NCBI RefSeq assembly: GCF_016808335.1
Contig: NC_053138.1
Location: forward strand, 10,471,900-10,535,899
Source: Panicum virgatum
Taxonomy: Eukaryota; Streptophyta; Magnoliopsida; Poales; Poaceae
Reading direction: 5' to 3'
Length of the DNA stretch: 64,000 bases
In this document: in pieces, positions 1 through 9,826 of the stretch
Layout of the letters: each line of letters begins with the position of its first letter
Numbering within the stretch: the first letter of the stretch is position 1
Made by a program: the position numbers and the translations under genes
Notes under the pieces: generated by a model
The model's database searches: none
What the model was told of the DNA's origin: nothing
What the model saw: only the letters and a program-made list of their open reading frames with translations

Positions 1-589
1 AAGAAGCACCGGCGAAGCGGCCACACTATTGGGGAACGACACAGCGGCTGCAGGAACGGAATTGGATTGGGAAAAATTTTGGGCTCCCAATCGAGAGGCT
101 CGTGATACCAAATGTCAGGGTACAAGTCCACCAGAGAGGGAGAAGGAGCAATCGAGAGGAAGAAGAAGCAATCGAGAGAAAGAATCAGAAGAATCAGAGG
201 ATTTCTCCCGTAGAATGTTTGTTCTGTTCCTTGTTGACAACCGTTTCCTAGGCAACGGGTATTTAGCTACTCCGGTCACAGGCCGGCCGGTAGGCCCAAA
301 TCCAACCCATCTCGTCACTGGGCTTTACATTCAAATGGCTTACGGCCCAGTCGCCTTCCGCGTCACCAGAGTGTGCTTAGCCATGAGAATTCCTGACAGA
401 TTCCAGGAATCGATCGGCGACATGCATCTCAGTTGAGCTTTGGACGCCGCCAGCCATGTCTAACATGCTTAGTAACTGGTAGCGGCCATTCATTCACCCC
501 CGCTGGCCAGTGGGAGCAGGGCGCCTGGTTCCTGGTGTCGTAGGAGAGATGGTCGATGGTGCAAGCAAAGCTGAAGCCGAAAGGCGTGC
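1..589. other. Unassigned sequence
   Basis: I see no recognisable gene, promoter or repeat end here. The short open frames are mixed in composition and match no family I know. The stretch lies just left of the first duplicated block and may be its uncopied flank. Confidence 0.4.
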
Positions 590-1729
590 TTGGTTCAGGC
601 TTGGGCGGCTCCATGGCTGGTGGAGAAGGGATGGAGAAGCGGTGAGACGGCTGGAAGTCGGCGAAGCGCCACTGCGCCAGTGAGCCGCGGCGCGCGCCGG
701 AGAAGGCGTTCTGGAGATCCCAGTATCCCCCCGGGGGGTGGACGGTGTTTCAAATACCGTCCACCCCCTCGGTGGCTAGGGGCCGTCAGATGCGATGTGT
801 GCGGCCCAGATTGACTGAATCGCTGAAGAAAGTCGGGCTGGCGCGCTCGGAACCGGATCCGCTGCAGTTACCTCCCCTGCAGTTGGGTCACTGCCACGTG
901 GGCCCCACGCGTGCAGGCCCCACACGCAGTGACTCAACTGCACGGCGGCCAACTGCAGCGGAGCCTCGTCCGGCGCGCTCTGCCTCGTCTTCAGAGTTCA
1001 GAGTCGGGCGCCGGAGCCCGGAGGCCGTGGGCCGGTGCTCCGCCGGCTCCGGCGAAGCGAAGCGAGAGGAGGGACACTCACTAGCTTGCCTTCCGTCAAG
1101 AGCGCCACCGGCGCCCGGCGGCGCGACCTGTGCTTCGTCCAAGCCAGCAACCTGACTGTCTTTCTTGTGGCGAGCTTTGGAGTTCTGCTTCTTTCCCGCC
1201 CGGAGGCAGTGGCACGCTGAGCGGCTTGCAAACTGACTGATGGGTGGCGTTTGGGGAAATTCGTCGTCGCCAACTCGTCATTCTCAGAAGTTCGCCGCCG
1301 CCGCCGGCCGGACGGCACATGCTTCGCTGCCTCCGGCAGCCAGCTGCCGCAGACTGATCTGTTCGTGCAGCGTCCGGTGTTGTGTTCGCGCATCTCTTTG
1401 CTGAAACGGCGCAGAGATTTCTCAAGCATCTGCCTGAGTTCCGAGATTGCTCGGATGTCCATCAATCATGGCGGCGAGCCGGCGATGCTCGGACCGCTTT
1501 CCGACGTGATCGCTGGCTAGGTGAAACGCCCTTTGGCATCTGCCTTCCCTGCCTTGTTCGATCTCCTACTGCAAACGGCTGAACATCACTACTGTACGTC
1601 TGTACGCAAAGGACGATGCGAGCCATGGTCATCGGTGGACGAACACCGCGCTGCAAGCAATTCCTTTCATCTACCACAGTGTTGCTCTGGAACATCTAGA
1701 AGGGGAGGAATGCCCTCACCTTTGACACA
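590..1729 (+). repeat. Left arm of block duplication (copy 1)
   Basis: This GC-rich stretch is paralogous to 25290-26096. Shared landmarks include GGTGGACGGTGTTTCAAATA (about 735 and 25321), the run around TCTTTGCTGAAA near 1394 and 25800, and the end GTTGCTCTGGAACATCT (1681), matched at 26042. Short frames in both copies read like HLFAE-AQRFL-HLPEFR, but each is broken and I recognise no family, so this may be an old gene fragment carried with the PHAS cluster. It leads directly into the first promoter at 1730, as the other copy does into the one at 28578. Duplication is seen in the sequence; function is unknown. Confidence 0.7.
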
Positions 1730-1827
1730 TTGATGAAATAGTACAATAAGTCACACAATAGATGTAAATTAATACCAGCAAAGTATGTGGTTGAACCTAC
1801 TACGCGTGCTGGGCCGCCAATAAAATG
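1730..1827 (+). promoter_or_regulatory. PHAS unit L1 promoter
   Basis: The upstream motif TTGATGAAATAG is at 1730-1741 and a weak TATA box, CCAATAAAATGC, at 1817-1828. The spacing of about 80 nt matches the other units. It is paralogous to the promoter at 28578-28670. Confidence 0.6.
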
Positions 1828-1849
1828 CCCCCCTGCATATCTGCATGTT

Positions 1850-3270
1850 CCAAAGCAAAAATGGCTAAAATTTTGGGTGACGAATCAGTTTCTGTGGACA
1901 AGGCTGCCAGTGCATACTTGGTAGTTGGGATGAGAGAGATCAGGATCACAAGTTCTACAGATCTATTGAGTGCCACGCTACGTATACTGCTTATCCAGGT
2001 ATCCTCTGCAGCAGCAACCTGTTCAGGTTTAGCAGTATTGTAACTGGGAGATGTGACTATGTGAGAATGAGCGTCTCATCGTATCCCTGTCATCACAGCC
2101 ACCGAAAGTCCAGTAGTAGTTGTAGCAGCAGTGGTAACAAAAGGGTCAGAGTGGGGGTTAGAACTTTTTTTTTGTGTAGCTAACAAGTCTGGTGCAATTT
2201 AAATTTGATGCCGTATTCTCAACATTGCATGTACGAACTGCTTTGCTATGGTGTCCTGACCATTATACCGCAACACTTTGTCGAATGGTGTTTGAAGTTG
2301 GGGCTTGTTAGCTACACACTTCTCAGCATAGATTCCTCTTCCATAGGACCAGCTGAGAAGTTGGGACTCGAAACTATGCAGCGATATAACCATGTCATTT
2401 GACTCATTTAGCATGTGATTATCAAGAGAAGTTATTTAGAATTCAAAAAACTTTCCACATGTTTTTTTAATTTACAGGAGAGGAAATTACCATTTTCAGA
2501 ATACTCCTACCACATTCTTATAATTCCGGTGCCAAGTATACATTATGGTGTATCGCTGATGGTTGGATTCGACAACAAGGAAATTAGGCTACACTCTTTG
2601 GCAGAGAGTGCATAATTACTTAACTTCAAGGAGTATAATCAATTTTTAATTAGTTGCCAATCAAGAATTTCAAGAGAATTGACAGGGACAGCAAGAATAG
2701 AGGATGTGTGTCTAGAACGAATTCATGGTCATTGCAGCTAATGACAACCCTTCAATTATTAAAATGGTGGTTTTACCTTGGGACATCTAAGGAATATCTG
2801 AAGTGATCCTCAGAAATGTCGGATCGCATAGCATTTGTTATAATGAAGTTTGCTTGATCATACTGAATAGGCATCGATCAGTATCTTTTCTTGCTTTGAG
2901 CAAGCATTACCGAACTCCACACCGTGGTAAGCCATTTGGTTAGAGGATGTAGTGATGATGGTAGTTGGTAGTTTATGTTCATTGACATAGTTGACCATTA
3001 GCCTATGTCCAATCAATTGCTTAATGCTTTTTCTTTTACCAACAGAAATATTAGATTAGAAAATGAATCATTTATCCCAGTGCCACTATTTTTAATAAGC
3101 ATATAATGAGTCTTCTAAATGGAAACTCCCATGAGCCCCGAGCATTTTCCATAACTAAATAAGAATAATAAGCAGATAAAACAATTAATTTTTAACAAGA
3201 TCAGGAAATGAAGGAAACTCTTGTTATGTTCTCCAGCTTCTCTGAACTGCAATGGCATGGTTAGTTGATG
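1850..3270 (+). ncRNA. PHAS-like unit L1, no visible trigger site
   Basis: This non-coding unit runs from the L1 promoter to the next upstream motif at 3281. The transcript start is inferred from the TATA box and the end is unknown. It has no long open frame and I find no convincing miR2118 site. The nearest string, AATAGGCATCGATCAG at about 2866, lacks the CAGGA end. Its paralogue L12 (28691-29138) is shorter and also lacks a site. L1 may be a decayed PHAS locus, a locus with another trigger, or a transcription unit carried along in the array. Confidence 0.4.
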
Positions 3271-3280
3271 CCTTGATGGG

Positions 3281-3360
3281 TTGATGAAATAGTGACACAC
3301 AAGCAAGTGCACAGTACAGCTGCAAATGTCAGGTACATGTGTTGGGTTGGCTATAAAATT
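3281..3360 (+). promoter_or_regulatory. PHAS unit L2 promoter
   Basis: TTGATGAAATAGTG lies at 3281-3294 and the TATA box CTATAAAATT at 3351-3360. The same promoter, with matching sequence between the motifs (ACAAGCAAG, ACAGTACAGCT), is found for L13 at 30132-30203. Confidence 0.75.
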
Positions 3361-3380
3361 GCTTCTGTGCATATCACGTT

Positions 3381-4205
3381 ACAAGATAACTGGCAATCTG
3401 CTGAGAAGAACATCCAGGTACATACTAGGCCGTAGGTGTGAAAAAGAGACGAAATGAGGTAAATACTCCTGTAGTTCTAGAAAAAGCAGAGTATTTACAA
3501 TGTTTGTGCTTCAACTTTTAGGTTAGATAGTCAGTGCAAACATGCTCACTAGTAGGTCCATATCAGTGGTTTTGGCATGTGAGGCATCGGGATAGAAGAT
3601 TCGGCACTTCAATTTGTTGTTTCCTCGGCAAGGCAAGATTTCGTATGTGTCTCGTCACAAGAAAGCTCTGCCTATAATTGACAAGATTTTTGCACCTGAG
3701 TATCTAAAGGAGGACAAGACTGTGAATCCATGATCATCTATAGGAGAACCCGCACCAAGAAAGGTATTTGAGCAATCAGGATGAGCATGAATAATAAAAT
3801 CAAAGATGTATTGCAAGAGTGGTGTTGTGCAGCAGATGCGGCTTGTATGTTTCACGGCTTCATTGGCATTGAGAAGACAAAACTTGCAGTGATAGGAAGG
3901 AATCCGTGGTGGTCCACGCATAGTGGTTTGAAGAGCGATTCTGTGCACATAAGCGGTGGAAAGCTATACTACAAATTGTCAACCTCGTCACTGCTACTGT
4001 TTTGCGATAATGCTTCACTTCCATGCTTGTCCTCTTCTTGCTTGCATAGAAAAGTAGCAAGCTGGGAGGCACGGAGCATGGCGGCAGTGCTATTTTTGAA
4101 ATCGAGAGAATTATTAAGTAGTGGTGAGAGATCAAAACCTTTCTGTTTTAGTTGTATGATACCACAGCAATTTTTCTTCTAATAATTAAAATTATAAAAA
4201 TGTGG
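3381..4205 (+). ncRNA. Candidate 21-PHAS locus L2 (miR2118 target)
   Basis: A non-coding transcription unit is inferred from the TATA box at 3351 and a 22-nt miR2118-type site at 3572-3593, about 190 nt after the expected start. Cleavage opposite miRNA positions 10/11 would put the first phased position at 3584. There is no conserved protein frame. Its paralogue is L13, now split by a Copia insertion. The tail at 4040-4200 (AGCAAGCTGGGAGGCACGGA and onward) is also found at 40455-40620, downstream of L13. In grasses such loci yield 21-nt phasiRNAs in early anthers through RDR6 and DCL4; that role is inferred here. Confidence 0.7.
3572..3593 (+). promoter_or_regulatory. miR2118-type target site (L2)
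   Basis: The core GGCATGTGAGGCATCGGGAT pairs with the miR2118 family with one G in place of A in the CAGGA end. The same variant occurs at L13. Confidence 0.7.
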
Positions 4206-4213
4206 TCAAGAGG

Positions 4214-4506
4214 TTGATGAAATAGTACAAGAGAAATTAGTACTCCCTCCGTCCCACAATAAATACATTTATTTAACTTGCACACGTCGTGTTTGACCAT
4301 TCGTCTTATTCAAAAATTTTATGTAAATATTATCTATTTTGTTATGATTTATTACAATTCTAAAGATACTTTAATAATAAGTTATTTATTTTATAATTTA
4401 TATAAAAAATTTAAATAAGACGAATAGTCAAACACGATATGTGCAAGTCAAAGAAATACACTTATTGCGGGACGGTCATGTACTCCGTCTACTGCCTATA
4501 AAATGG
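4214..4506 (+). promoter_or_regulatory. PHAS unit L3 promoter, split by a MITE
   Basis: TTGATGAAATAG is at 4214-4225 and the TATA box CTATAAAATGG at 4496-4506. A 238-bp Stowaway MITE sits between them. Without it the spacing would be about 35 nt; the paralogous L14 promoter has about 60 nt. Confidence 0.7.
4243..4480. mobile_element. Stowaway-type MITE
   Basis: The element begins CTCCCTCCGTCCCACAATAA and ends TTATTGCGGGACGGTCATG, which are imperfect inverted termini of the Tc1/mariner Stowaway type. It is flanked by TA dinucleotides at 4241-4242 and 4481-4482. The interior is AT-rich with the internal inverted repeat typical of the family (TTTGACCATTCGTCTTATT and its complement). It lies inside the L3 promoter and is absent from the L14 paralogue, so it inserted after the block duplication. 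Confidence 0.85.
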
Positions 4507-4622
4507 CCTCTCGCTCGATCTCTCAGCATGTTTATGCAAATATACCAACAAGCTAACAAGACATCTACTAGCTATATACATTGATGTGAAAAGAATGAAG
4601 AGATGTAGTAGGAAGTGAGACT

Positions 4623-4752
4623 GCAGTGCTCTGCGAATGTTGCACACATTTTTTTCCCCTTGTTTAGGTGGTCGGAAATTAGTCACCGCAGTGCTCTGCG
4701 CATGTTGCACACATTTTTTTTTCCTTGTTTAGGTGGTCGGAAATTAGTTACT
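4623..4752 (+). repeat. 65-bp tandem duplication
   Basis: Two copies (4623-4687 and 4688-4752) both contain GCAGTGCTCTGCG, TGTTGCACACATTTTTTT and AGGTGGTCGGAAATTAGT. They differ by a few substitutions and a small indel pair. Confidence 0.85.
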
Positions 4753-4985
4753 GCGGAACGGGAACGGCCTAGCGCTCCACGGTTCCAGGAACGGCAACGT
4801 TTTCCCCGTAGTGGTAAAATGCATTCAAAATGTCGTTCCTCGTTTCCGGTTCGTCGTTCCTCGATCCGTCGTTCCAGGAACTCCGGTGACTATTGGTCGG
4901 AATATTTCAATCTACTAGGTCAGTGAATGTGATCTGAGCTTATGATGAATCGGTCAATCACAAGTTCCTACTTGAGAGGAGTATC

Positions 4986-5007
4986 TGAGCATGTGAAGCA
5001 TCATGAA
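4986..5007 (+). promoter_or_regulatory. miR2118-type target site (L3)
   Basis: The site reads TGAGCATGTGAAGCATCATG then AA. It has CATGA in place of the usual CAGGA, which is a mismatch near the miRNA 5' end. The paralogous L14 site has lost five more bases. Confidence 0.55.
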
Positions 5008-5699
5008 TCGAAATGGGGAGCAACCAAGGCACCGGCAGCCACGGCGGCGGCGGCGGCAGCGGCGAAGCTTCACCTCTCCATCAGCCCTATTGTCACCATC
5101 GCAGCCTCCAACGGCGCCGCTGATACGGCCGTTGTCCTCGGCGGCAACGAGGAGGACGCCGAGCAGCTGAGGCGCATGCTGGAGGAGAAGGCTAGCTACG
5201 GCGTACACATCGCAGAAGCGGGCGCGGGGAGGTCACCGCGGCGGAGCGCGCGCTGCAGCCGGCCCGCCCTGACCCGACCTCGAGAAGGCATGCGCGCTGC
5301 GGGACAATGCCAAGCCCATGCTCGCGCAGGTCACCTTCCATGCTGGTAGCGGTCGCTCGTCTCCATGTCCATGTCCATGGCCGCCGTCGGCGAGAGCCAC
5401 AGCCACGGCGTCCCCGCGATGACCTGTGACTCCATGAGCGGAGGAGGAGTAGGCCAGTAGGGGCAGGCATCTAGCACCATGCATGGGCGCACGGCATCCA
5501 CACAGCACGGGTGAGTTTGTCTGTTTGTGTTTGGTAGGCGGTAGGCCTTGTCCATTGAATCGTGTAGCGATTAAAAGACAACGCCGTAAGAAAGTGTAGC
5601 GATAAAAAAGTGTCACCAAGTACTAGGTACCTTACAACCACCAGAACAAGCCTAATAACATTTTACTGTACGAGATGCAGTAAACGCTCAATGCACCTT

Positions 5700-5713
5700 T
5701 AGTATAAAATGGC
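5700..5713 (+). promoter_or_regulatory. PHAS unit L4 TATA box
   Basis: TAGTATAAAATGGC has the same sequence type as the other units. I see no good TTGATGAAATAG motif upstream, so this promoter may be partly diverged. Confidence 0.55.
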
Positions 5714-5730
5714 ACCAACGCCCCCAACAC

Positions 5731-6290
5731 GTTGCAATCAAAAGAAATGCAAACCATTGAGATGAGCTTTCAGTCCAATCCCGTGCAGAATGATCTTACA
5801 ACAGTCCATGTTGTAGTCATTTGGATGCAAATAGGCAGTCTAGCTATCTAGGAATGAGAGGCATCAGGATGATAAGGTTGCCAAAACTGCTGATCTCTTG
5901 TCATTTACGAAACATAGAAAATCGATCATCAGCGGATATGTTGTGCAGCCAGTGACGGAAAAAGACTACTGGGATCAGCACCTCGACTAGATATCCTGGA
6001 CATATGAACAGAAAATGGCACTGCAGATGGATGAAGCTAACTTATATGAAAATTAAACGTGGGTGAAGTATACTTTGTTTACAAAGTACTGAACTAGAAT
6101 ACGAGATTTATGTTCTGTACTTCTGTATGAAGTGCAATCGAGTGCACACAGCGGCTAACTAGTACTTTTGGTCGCATTATCTTCATGTTCTGGATCACTA
6201 GATAAAGTAGATAGTACGTCTCTCCCGGGCGGAAGAAAAACAGATATAGAGAGTAACTGTTATGTAATTATTTTGTACTCACCTACCATC
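5731..6290 (+). ncRNA. Candidate 21-PHAS locus L4 (miR2118 target)
   Basis: This unit has the best trigger site of the window, at 5849-5870, about 120 nt after the inferred start; the predicted first phased position is 5861. Upstream sequence (CATTGAGATGAGC, AGTCCAATC, ACAACAGTCCATG) is shared with L5 (6360 onward) and with the copy at 8880. That shows the three come from one ancestor. There is no coding frame of note. Confidence 0.75.
5849..5870 (+). promoter_or_regulatory. miR2118-type target site (L4), near-perfect
   Basis: The site reads TAGGAATGAGAGGCATCAGG then AT. It is essentially the reverse complement of the grass miR2118 consensus as I remember it, and is the strongest single support for the PHAS interpretation. 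Confidence 0.85.
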
Positions 6291-6445
6291 ACAGGGCTGG
6301 CTAACATTTCACCGTGTGAGGTGCGGTAAGTGATCAAAAACATTGCAACCAAAGATGGGCAAGCCACATTGAGATGAGCAGGGAGTCCAATCTCGTGCAT
6401 GTTGATACTACAGCAGTCTGCTTGGTCACGTGAATGCAAAGGCAG

Positions 6446-6467
6446 TAGGAACGAAAGGCATCAGGAT
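6446..6467 (+). promoter_or_regulatory. miR2118-type target site (L5)
   Basis: The site reads TAGGAACGAAAGGCATCAGG then AT and is identical to the site at 8953-8974. Confidence 0.75.
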
Positions 6468-6474
6468 GACAAGT

Positions 6475-7017
6475 AAGGCTGGACGAAAAACTCGTGGTCC
6501 GTTAGCTCGCTCGGCTCGGCTCAGCTCATTAGTGGCTCGGCTCGGCTCGTTGAAAAATATTAACGAGCCAAGCCAAGGTTTTAGTTCGGTGTGTTACTAA
6601 GCCAGCTCGAGCTGGCTCGTGAGCCGCTCGCGAGCCGAAACGAGCCGCTCATTTGGACTTGAAGTGTTAATCTTTTATGCTCATATGTATTGGATATGCA
6701 TAATGCATGTGCTGTATGTATGTTGGGCACTTAATATTTTGTTGGTTTGCTTAGTGACTGTTGCATACTTAAAATTTATGTTGTTGCACATATTCATACA
6801 CGTGCTTTGCTAGCTGGTGGCGCACTGTGGTAGCTGGCTGTTATTTTTTTTAGCCGGCTCGCGAGCCAAATGAGCCAGCTGGAGCTGAAAAACAAGTTGA
6901 GCCGAGCCAGCCTTTTAGCTCGGCTTGGTAACGAGCCGAGCCGAGCCAGCTCATTACCATAACGAGCCAGCTCGAGCTGAGCCAAGCCAAGTCAAGCCGG
7001 CTCAATACCAGCCTTAA
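6475..7017. mobile_element. hAT-type MITE with GAGCC/GGCTC-rich arms
   Basis: The termini AAGGCTGG and CCAGCCTTAA are inverted. They are flanked by an imperfect 8-bp duplication, TGACAAGT (6467-6474) and TGATAAGT (7018-7025), which is the hAT hallmark. The arms are rich in complementary GGCTCG and CGAGCC runs and would fold into a long hairpin. No transposase is present. The paralogous empty site at about 8971-8985 confirms the insertion. Confidence 0.8.
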
Positions 7018-7222
7018 TGATAAGTGTTCCAACACTCCTCATTCCTTCAGTAATGAAAAGTAGAAAAATCTGGACATGTGTTCTACAAATGGAGATGGAG
7101 AACTAGCTTTCGGAAGCACTAGTGTTACCACCGATAATTAACGCTGCTTGTCACATACATGCATCACCGAGCATGGTCTTCTGCAAGTGTTCTGTTTTCC
7201 TGAGAAAAAGAACATTGATGTA

Positions 7223-7298
7223 TTGATGAAATGGTCCTAGACAAAGTATAAGTGACTGTTACCATACTTCGTTCATGAGCTACTGCCTATGAATAAAG
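7223..7298 (+). promoter_or_regulatory. PHAS unit L6 promoter
   Basis: TTGATGAAATGG lies at 7223-7234 and a degenerate TATA box, CTATGAATAAAG, at 7287-7298. Confidence 0.6.
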
Positions 7299-7317
7299 AT
7301 AGCTTTGATATCAGCAC

Positions 7318-8290
7318 AGCTAGCAGCTAGTTACAGAAACTGCAGTTGTGCTCTTCTCCCTGTGCAGTTTCGATCAGAAATCGCAGCCAGCTACAGAAAC
7401 CATTTTGGGTCATTGGGTGGGTGGAATCAGTATGCAAATGCTGAGGTACTTCTTACTTTGAGGCGCTGCGCATGCGGAGCATCAGGAAAAAGATTAAAGG
7501 AGGAGGCATCGCTAGCTGCTGGAAGATGAGGCGAACAAGCTACCGCCGGCCGTCCCCGATCATGATAGCGCGGTGTTAGCACGGCACCTGGCGGGCCTGA
7601 AGAAGACAATGCTGCTGGGCCCCGGAGGAGCTCGTGGGCCGGGAAGGTAAGCGATAGAGTCGCCGGCCCAGAGCGGGTGTGACGCGCCGCGCGCGTGAGC
7701 TGAGCTGAGATGTGCGTGCGTGTGGCGTGAGCGATGATCATAGAAGGGGCACTCACTCATATGTGAACTGTGAACTCATCAACTTTTCCTTCAACATTCT
7801 GTTCTTGTCCGATCCCCTTTCTTGCTCTCCGATCCCACATTCTACTCTTCCGATTTCCTCTGCCGTGAGGTCAACAGAGAGAATTTGGTTCCAATTTGAT
7901 AGAATGATTATTGGACTACGTAGTTAGTTTTCTCAGTTGAGATCAGAAACTTTTGCGTTGAAAGTTTCATGTCAATGTTGAAGCTAGAAGTCAAAAATCT
8001 ATTCTTCTTTTATGGCGAAGGTTCAAATTTAGTTAAGCTCAAAGTTGGGTTCCTCAGTTCAAAGATGAAATCAGAGGTCAAAAGTTTTTTGTTACCGGAA
8101 AACTATTGGAGATTTTCCCATAAGACAAATCATTTATAGATTTTGATAGTGTCTGCTCACAAACTATAGGGAAAATTTTGTGTACGCTAACAAAGGGAAG
8201 AACAGAGGCTAACTTATGTGTCTCGTGTTGTCATACCACTGGCCCCACTGGTCTTGCAACTTTTTTTTGGACAACAAATAATCTCGGTTG
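7318..8290 (+). ncRNA. Candidate 21-PHAS locus L6 (miR2118 target)
   Basis: The site at 7467-7488 lies about 150 nt after the inferred start; the predicted first phased position is 7479. The tail at about 7880-8290 (TTCCAATTTGATA, TTTCATGTCAATGTTGA, CAAAAATCTATTCTTCTTTT) is repeated at 9845-10245 downstream of the L8 promoters. L6-L7 and L8-L9 are therefore copies of one two-unit cassette. No protein frame is supported. Confidence 0.7.
7467..7488 (+). promoter_or_regulatory. miR2118-type target site (L6)
   Basis: The site reads TGCGCATGCGGAGCATCAGG then AA and has an intact GCATCAGGA core. Confidence 0.7.
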
Positions 8291-8298
8291 ACGAATTG

Positions 8299-8440
8299 TT
8301 GATGAAATAGTACCATACAAGTGTACCACGGTATATATTTCGACAAAAAAGTTTACCACGGTATAGATAGATGCCACTAAGTAGTGTATGTTAGCCTATT
8401 AGGTGCATCGATCCATGCATTGCCTCCTAGCTATATAATG
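8299..8440 (+). promoter_or_regulatory. PHAS unit L7 promoter
   Basis: TTGATGAAATAGTACC starts at 8299 and the TATA box CTATATAATG is at 8431-8440. The interval is paralogous to 10251-10352 (L9). Confidence 0.7.
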
Positions 8441-8460
8441 ACTTCTTCTGTCCTAGCACA

Positions 8461-8850
8461 TTAATGCATGGTTGAAAAGCTTAACTCGCCATCTGGTAAG
8501 TTGCAACAGGGTGCCATTCTCCCTGTACACGGTAGATATATTGACGTGAAAAGAAAGAGAAGAGGAGATAACCTGGTGCCCTTTTCCCTGCGTGGCTTCA
8601 GAATCTGCATCCTCTTACAGAAACCGATGCTTGCCACACACACCTCTTTCTCTTGTTCATCAGGTCCTCACCCTTGGATCAATCAATGTTTAAAAGATCG
8701 GCCCCCTTGATCATGTTTCCTGCTGTTAACGGGCCTTCCGGGCACGTGAAGCGTCAGGAAATAAGAAGGGGCCGGGAGCAAAGAAGAGGGTGTCACTGAT
8801 GGAAACAAATATTCTGTCCTTGATTAGTACCCCCAGGTCATACCGATGAG
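8461..8850 (+). ncRNA. Candidate 21-PHAS locus L7 (miR2118 target)
   Basis: The site is at 8739-8760; the predicted first phased position is 8751. Shared blocks with L9 include GTTGAAAAGCTTAACTC after the TATA box, CATTCTCCCTGTAC, GTCAGGAAATAAGAAGG at the site and GGTGTCACTGATGGAAACA after it. The unit ends near 8850, where the L5-like copy begins. It is non-coding. Confidence 0.7.
8739..8760 (+). promoter_or_regulatory. miR2118-type target site (L7)
   Basis: The site reads CGGGCACGTGAAGCGTCAGG then AA and carries GCGTCAGGA, as at L9. Confidence 0.65.
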
Positions 8851-8864
8851 CCTGATGTCGGCTC

Positions 8865-9195
8865 ATACCAAAGATGGGCAAAGCCACATTGAGATGAGCA
8901 GTCCAATCTCGTGTATGTTGATACTACAACAGTCTGCGTGGTCATGTCTAGCTAGGAACGAAAGGCATCAGGATGATATGCATTCCAACGTATGCCTTAT
9001 GTCTTCAGTAATGAAAAGTAGAAAGAAAATCAGGAGGTGTGTTCAACAATTGGAGGTGGAAAAGACCATATATATTGGAAGCACGAGTGTTGCAACCTTT
9101 TGTCCTCGATCATTAACACTCTTATTGTCACATACATGCATCATCGACCCTGATCTTTTGCAAGTGTTTCTTTTTCTTGAAAAATAAATGATTGA
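8865..9195 (+). ncRNA. Truncated PHAS copy L5b with intact site
   Basis: This is a promoterless copy of L5 starting at AAAGATGGGCAAAGCCACAT. It keeps the site at 8953-8974 and the downstream tail (TTCAGTAATGAAAAGTAGAAA, TGTCACATACATGCATCA) up to the L8 promoter. It lacks the hAT MITE, so it preserves the ancestral arrangement. It could be transcribed only by read-through from L7. Confidence 0.6.
8953..8974 (+). promoter_or_regulatory. miR2118-type target site (L5b)
   Basis: The site is identical to that at 6446. Read-through from L7 would give one transcript with two miR2118 sites (8739 and 8953). Confidence 0.7.
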
Positions 9196-9199
9196 TATA

Positions 9200-9288
9200 T
9201 TGATGAAATGGTCCTTTAGAAAGCACTGGATAGTAAGTTACTGTTGATGTTAGCTGCATCGGTGCGCTGCTGCCTATAATAAAAATAG
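9200..9288 (+). promoter_or_regulatory. PHAS unit L8 promoter, first copy
   Basis: TTGATGAAATGG lies at 9200-9211 and the TATA box CTATAATAAAAATAG at 9274-9288. Confidence 0.65.
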
Positions 9289-9463
9289 TTCCTATATTAC
9301 AGTTTAAAGTTCCAATTTGAGCCTCCGGTTCTGCCCCGGAACCTAGCGCCGCCGCCAGCGTCTCCCACCTCATGCCACTTGGTCCCCCTCCCTTCCTCTT
9401 CGGCATCTCGCCGGAGGTTGAAGGGAGTGGGGATCCATCGTTTTTTTTTCAGTTTCTCCGGTA

Positions 9464-9540
9464 GAAAGCACAGGATAATAAGTCACTATTGATGTTAGCT
9501 GCGTCCGTGCGCTGCTGCCTATAATAAAAATAGTTCCTAT
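9464..9540 (+). promoter_or_regulatory. PHAS unit L8 promoter, second copy
   Basis: This repeats 9222-9298: AGAAAGCAC, GATGTTAGCTGC, GTGCGCTGCTGCC and the TATA box at 9519-9530. It lacks TTGATGAAATGG. Confidence 0.65.
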
Positions 9541-9542
9541 AA

Positions 9543-9826
9543 GAGCATCTTCAAGAGCTCTTGTATCTATGAATAGCTAAAATCCTGATATAGCTATTAT
9601 GTAAAACGAAATAGCTAGCGAAAAAGGGATGAAATTCAACAGCTTCTCCAAAATTCAAAAAGGGATGGCTAGTGCTCAGCACTAGGCAAAGATGCATAGC
9701 GGCACCCCATGGATAGAAAATGAGGATAGAAGACGAGATAGATAGAGTTTCTGTTGGATGGGGGTTTTGTCTTCCTTTTCTTTTTTAGGTAACTCGCCCA
9801 TAATACAAGAGCTTTTGAAGATGCTC
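9543..9826. mobile_element. Tourist/PIF-type MITE
   Basis: The ends GAGCATCTTCAAGAGCTCTT and the complement of CAAGAGCTTTTGAAGATGCTC form inverted termini. They are flanked by TAA at 9540-9542 and 9827-9829, the 3-bp target duplication of PIF/Harbinger MITEs. The 284-bp element has no coding capacity. Confidence 0.85.

Larger units (their letters stand above)
4527..5690 (+). ncRNA. Candidate 21-PHAS locus L3 (miR2118 target)
   Basis: The transcription unit is inferred from the TATA box at 4496. The trigger site at 4986-5007 is about 460 nt downstream, further than in other units because of a 65-bp tandem duplication (4623-4752) and extra sequence to about 4915 that L14 lacks. The predicted first phased position is 4998. 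A 135-codon open frame (4942-5349) overlaps the site. It has an alanine run and an acidic stretch but matches no family I know, so I do not call a protein gene. The interval 5350-5690 shows nothing recognisable. Confidence 0.65.
6345..7210 (+). ncRNA. Candidate 21-PHAS locus L5, interrupted by hAT MITE
   Basis: L5 is a copy of L4 with the site at 6446-6467 (predicted phase start 6458) but no TATA box that I can see. A 543-bp hAT MITE begins at 6475, only 17 nt after the predicted cleavage point. The native tail resumes at 7018 and matches 8971-9195 in the second copy, which lacks the MITE. If the locus is still transcribed, most siRNAs would come from the MITE. Confidence 0.6.

Noticed and set aside
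2860..2885. AATAGGCATCGATCAG as a miR2118 site for unit L1
   Set aside because: It has too many mismatches, including in the CAGGA end that pairs with the miRNA seed, and there is no counterpart in L12.
4942..5349. A 135-residue open frame with an alanine run, considered as a small protein gene
   Set aside because: It overlaps the miR2118-type site of L3. No family is recognised, and the paralogue L14 is destroyed in this region.
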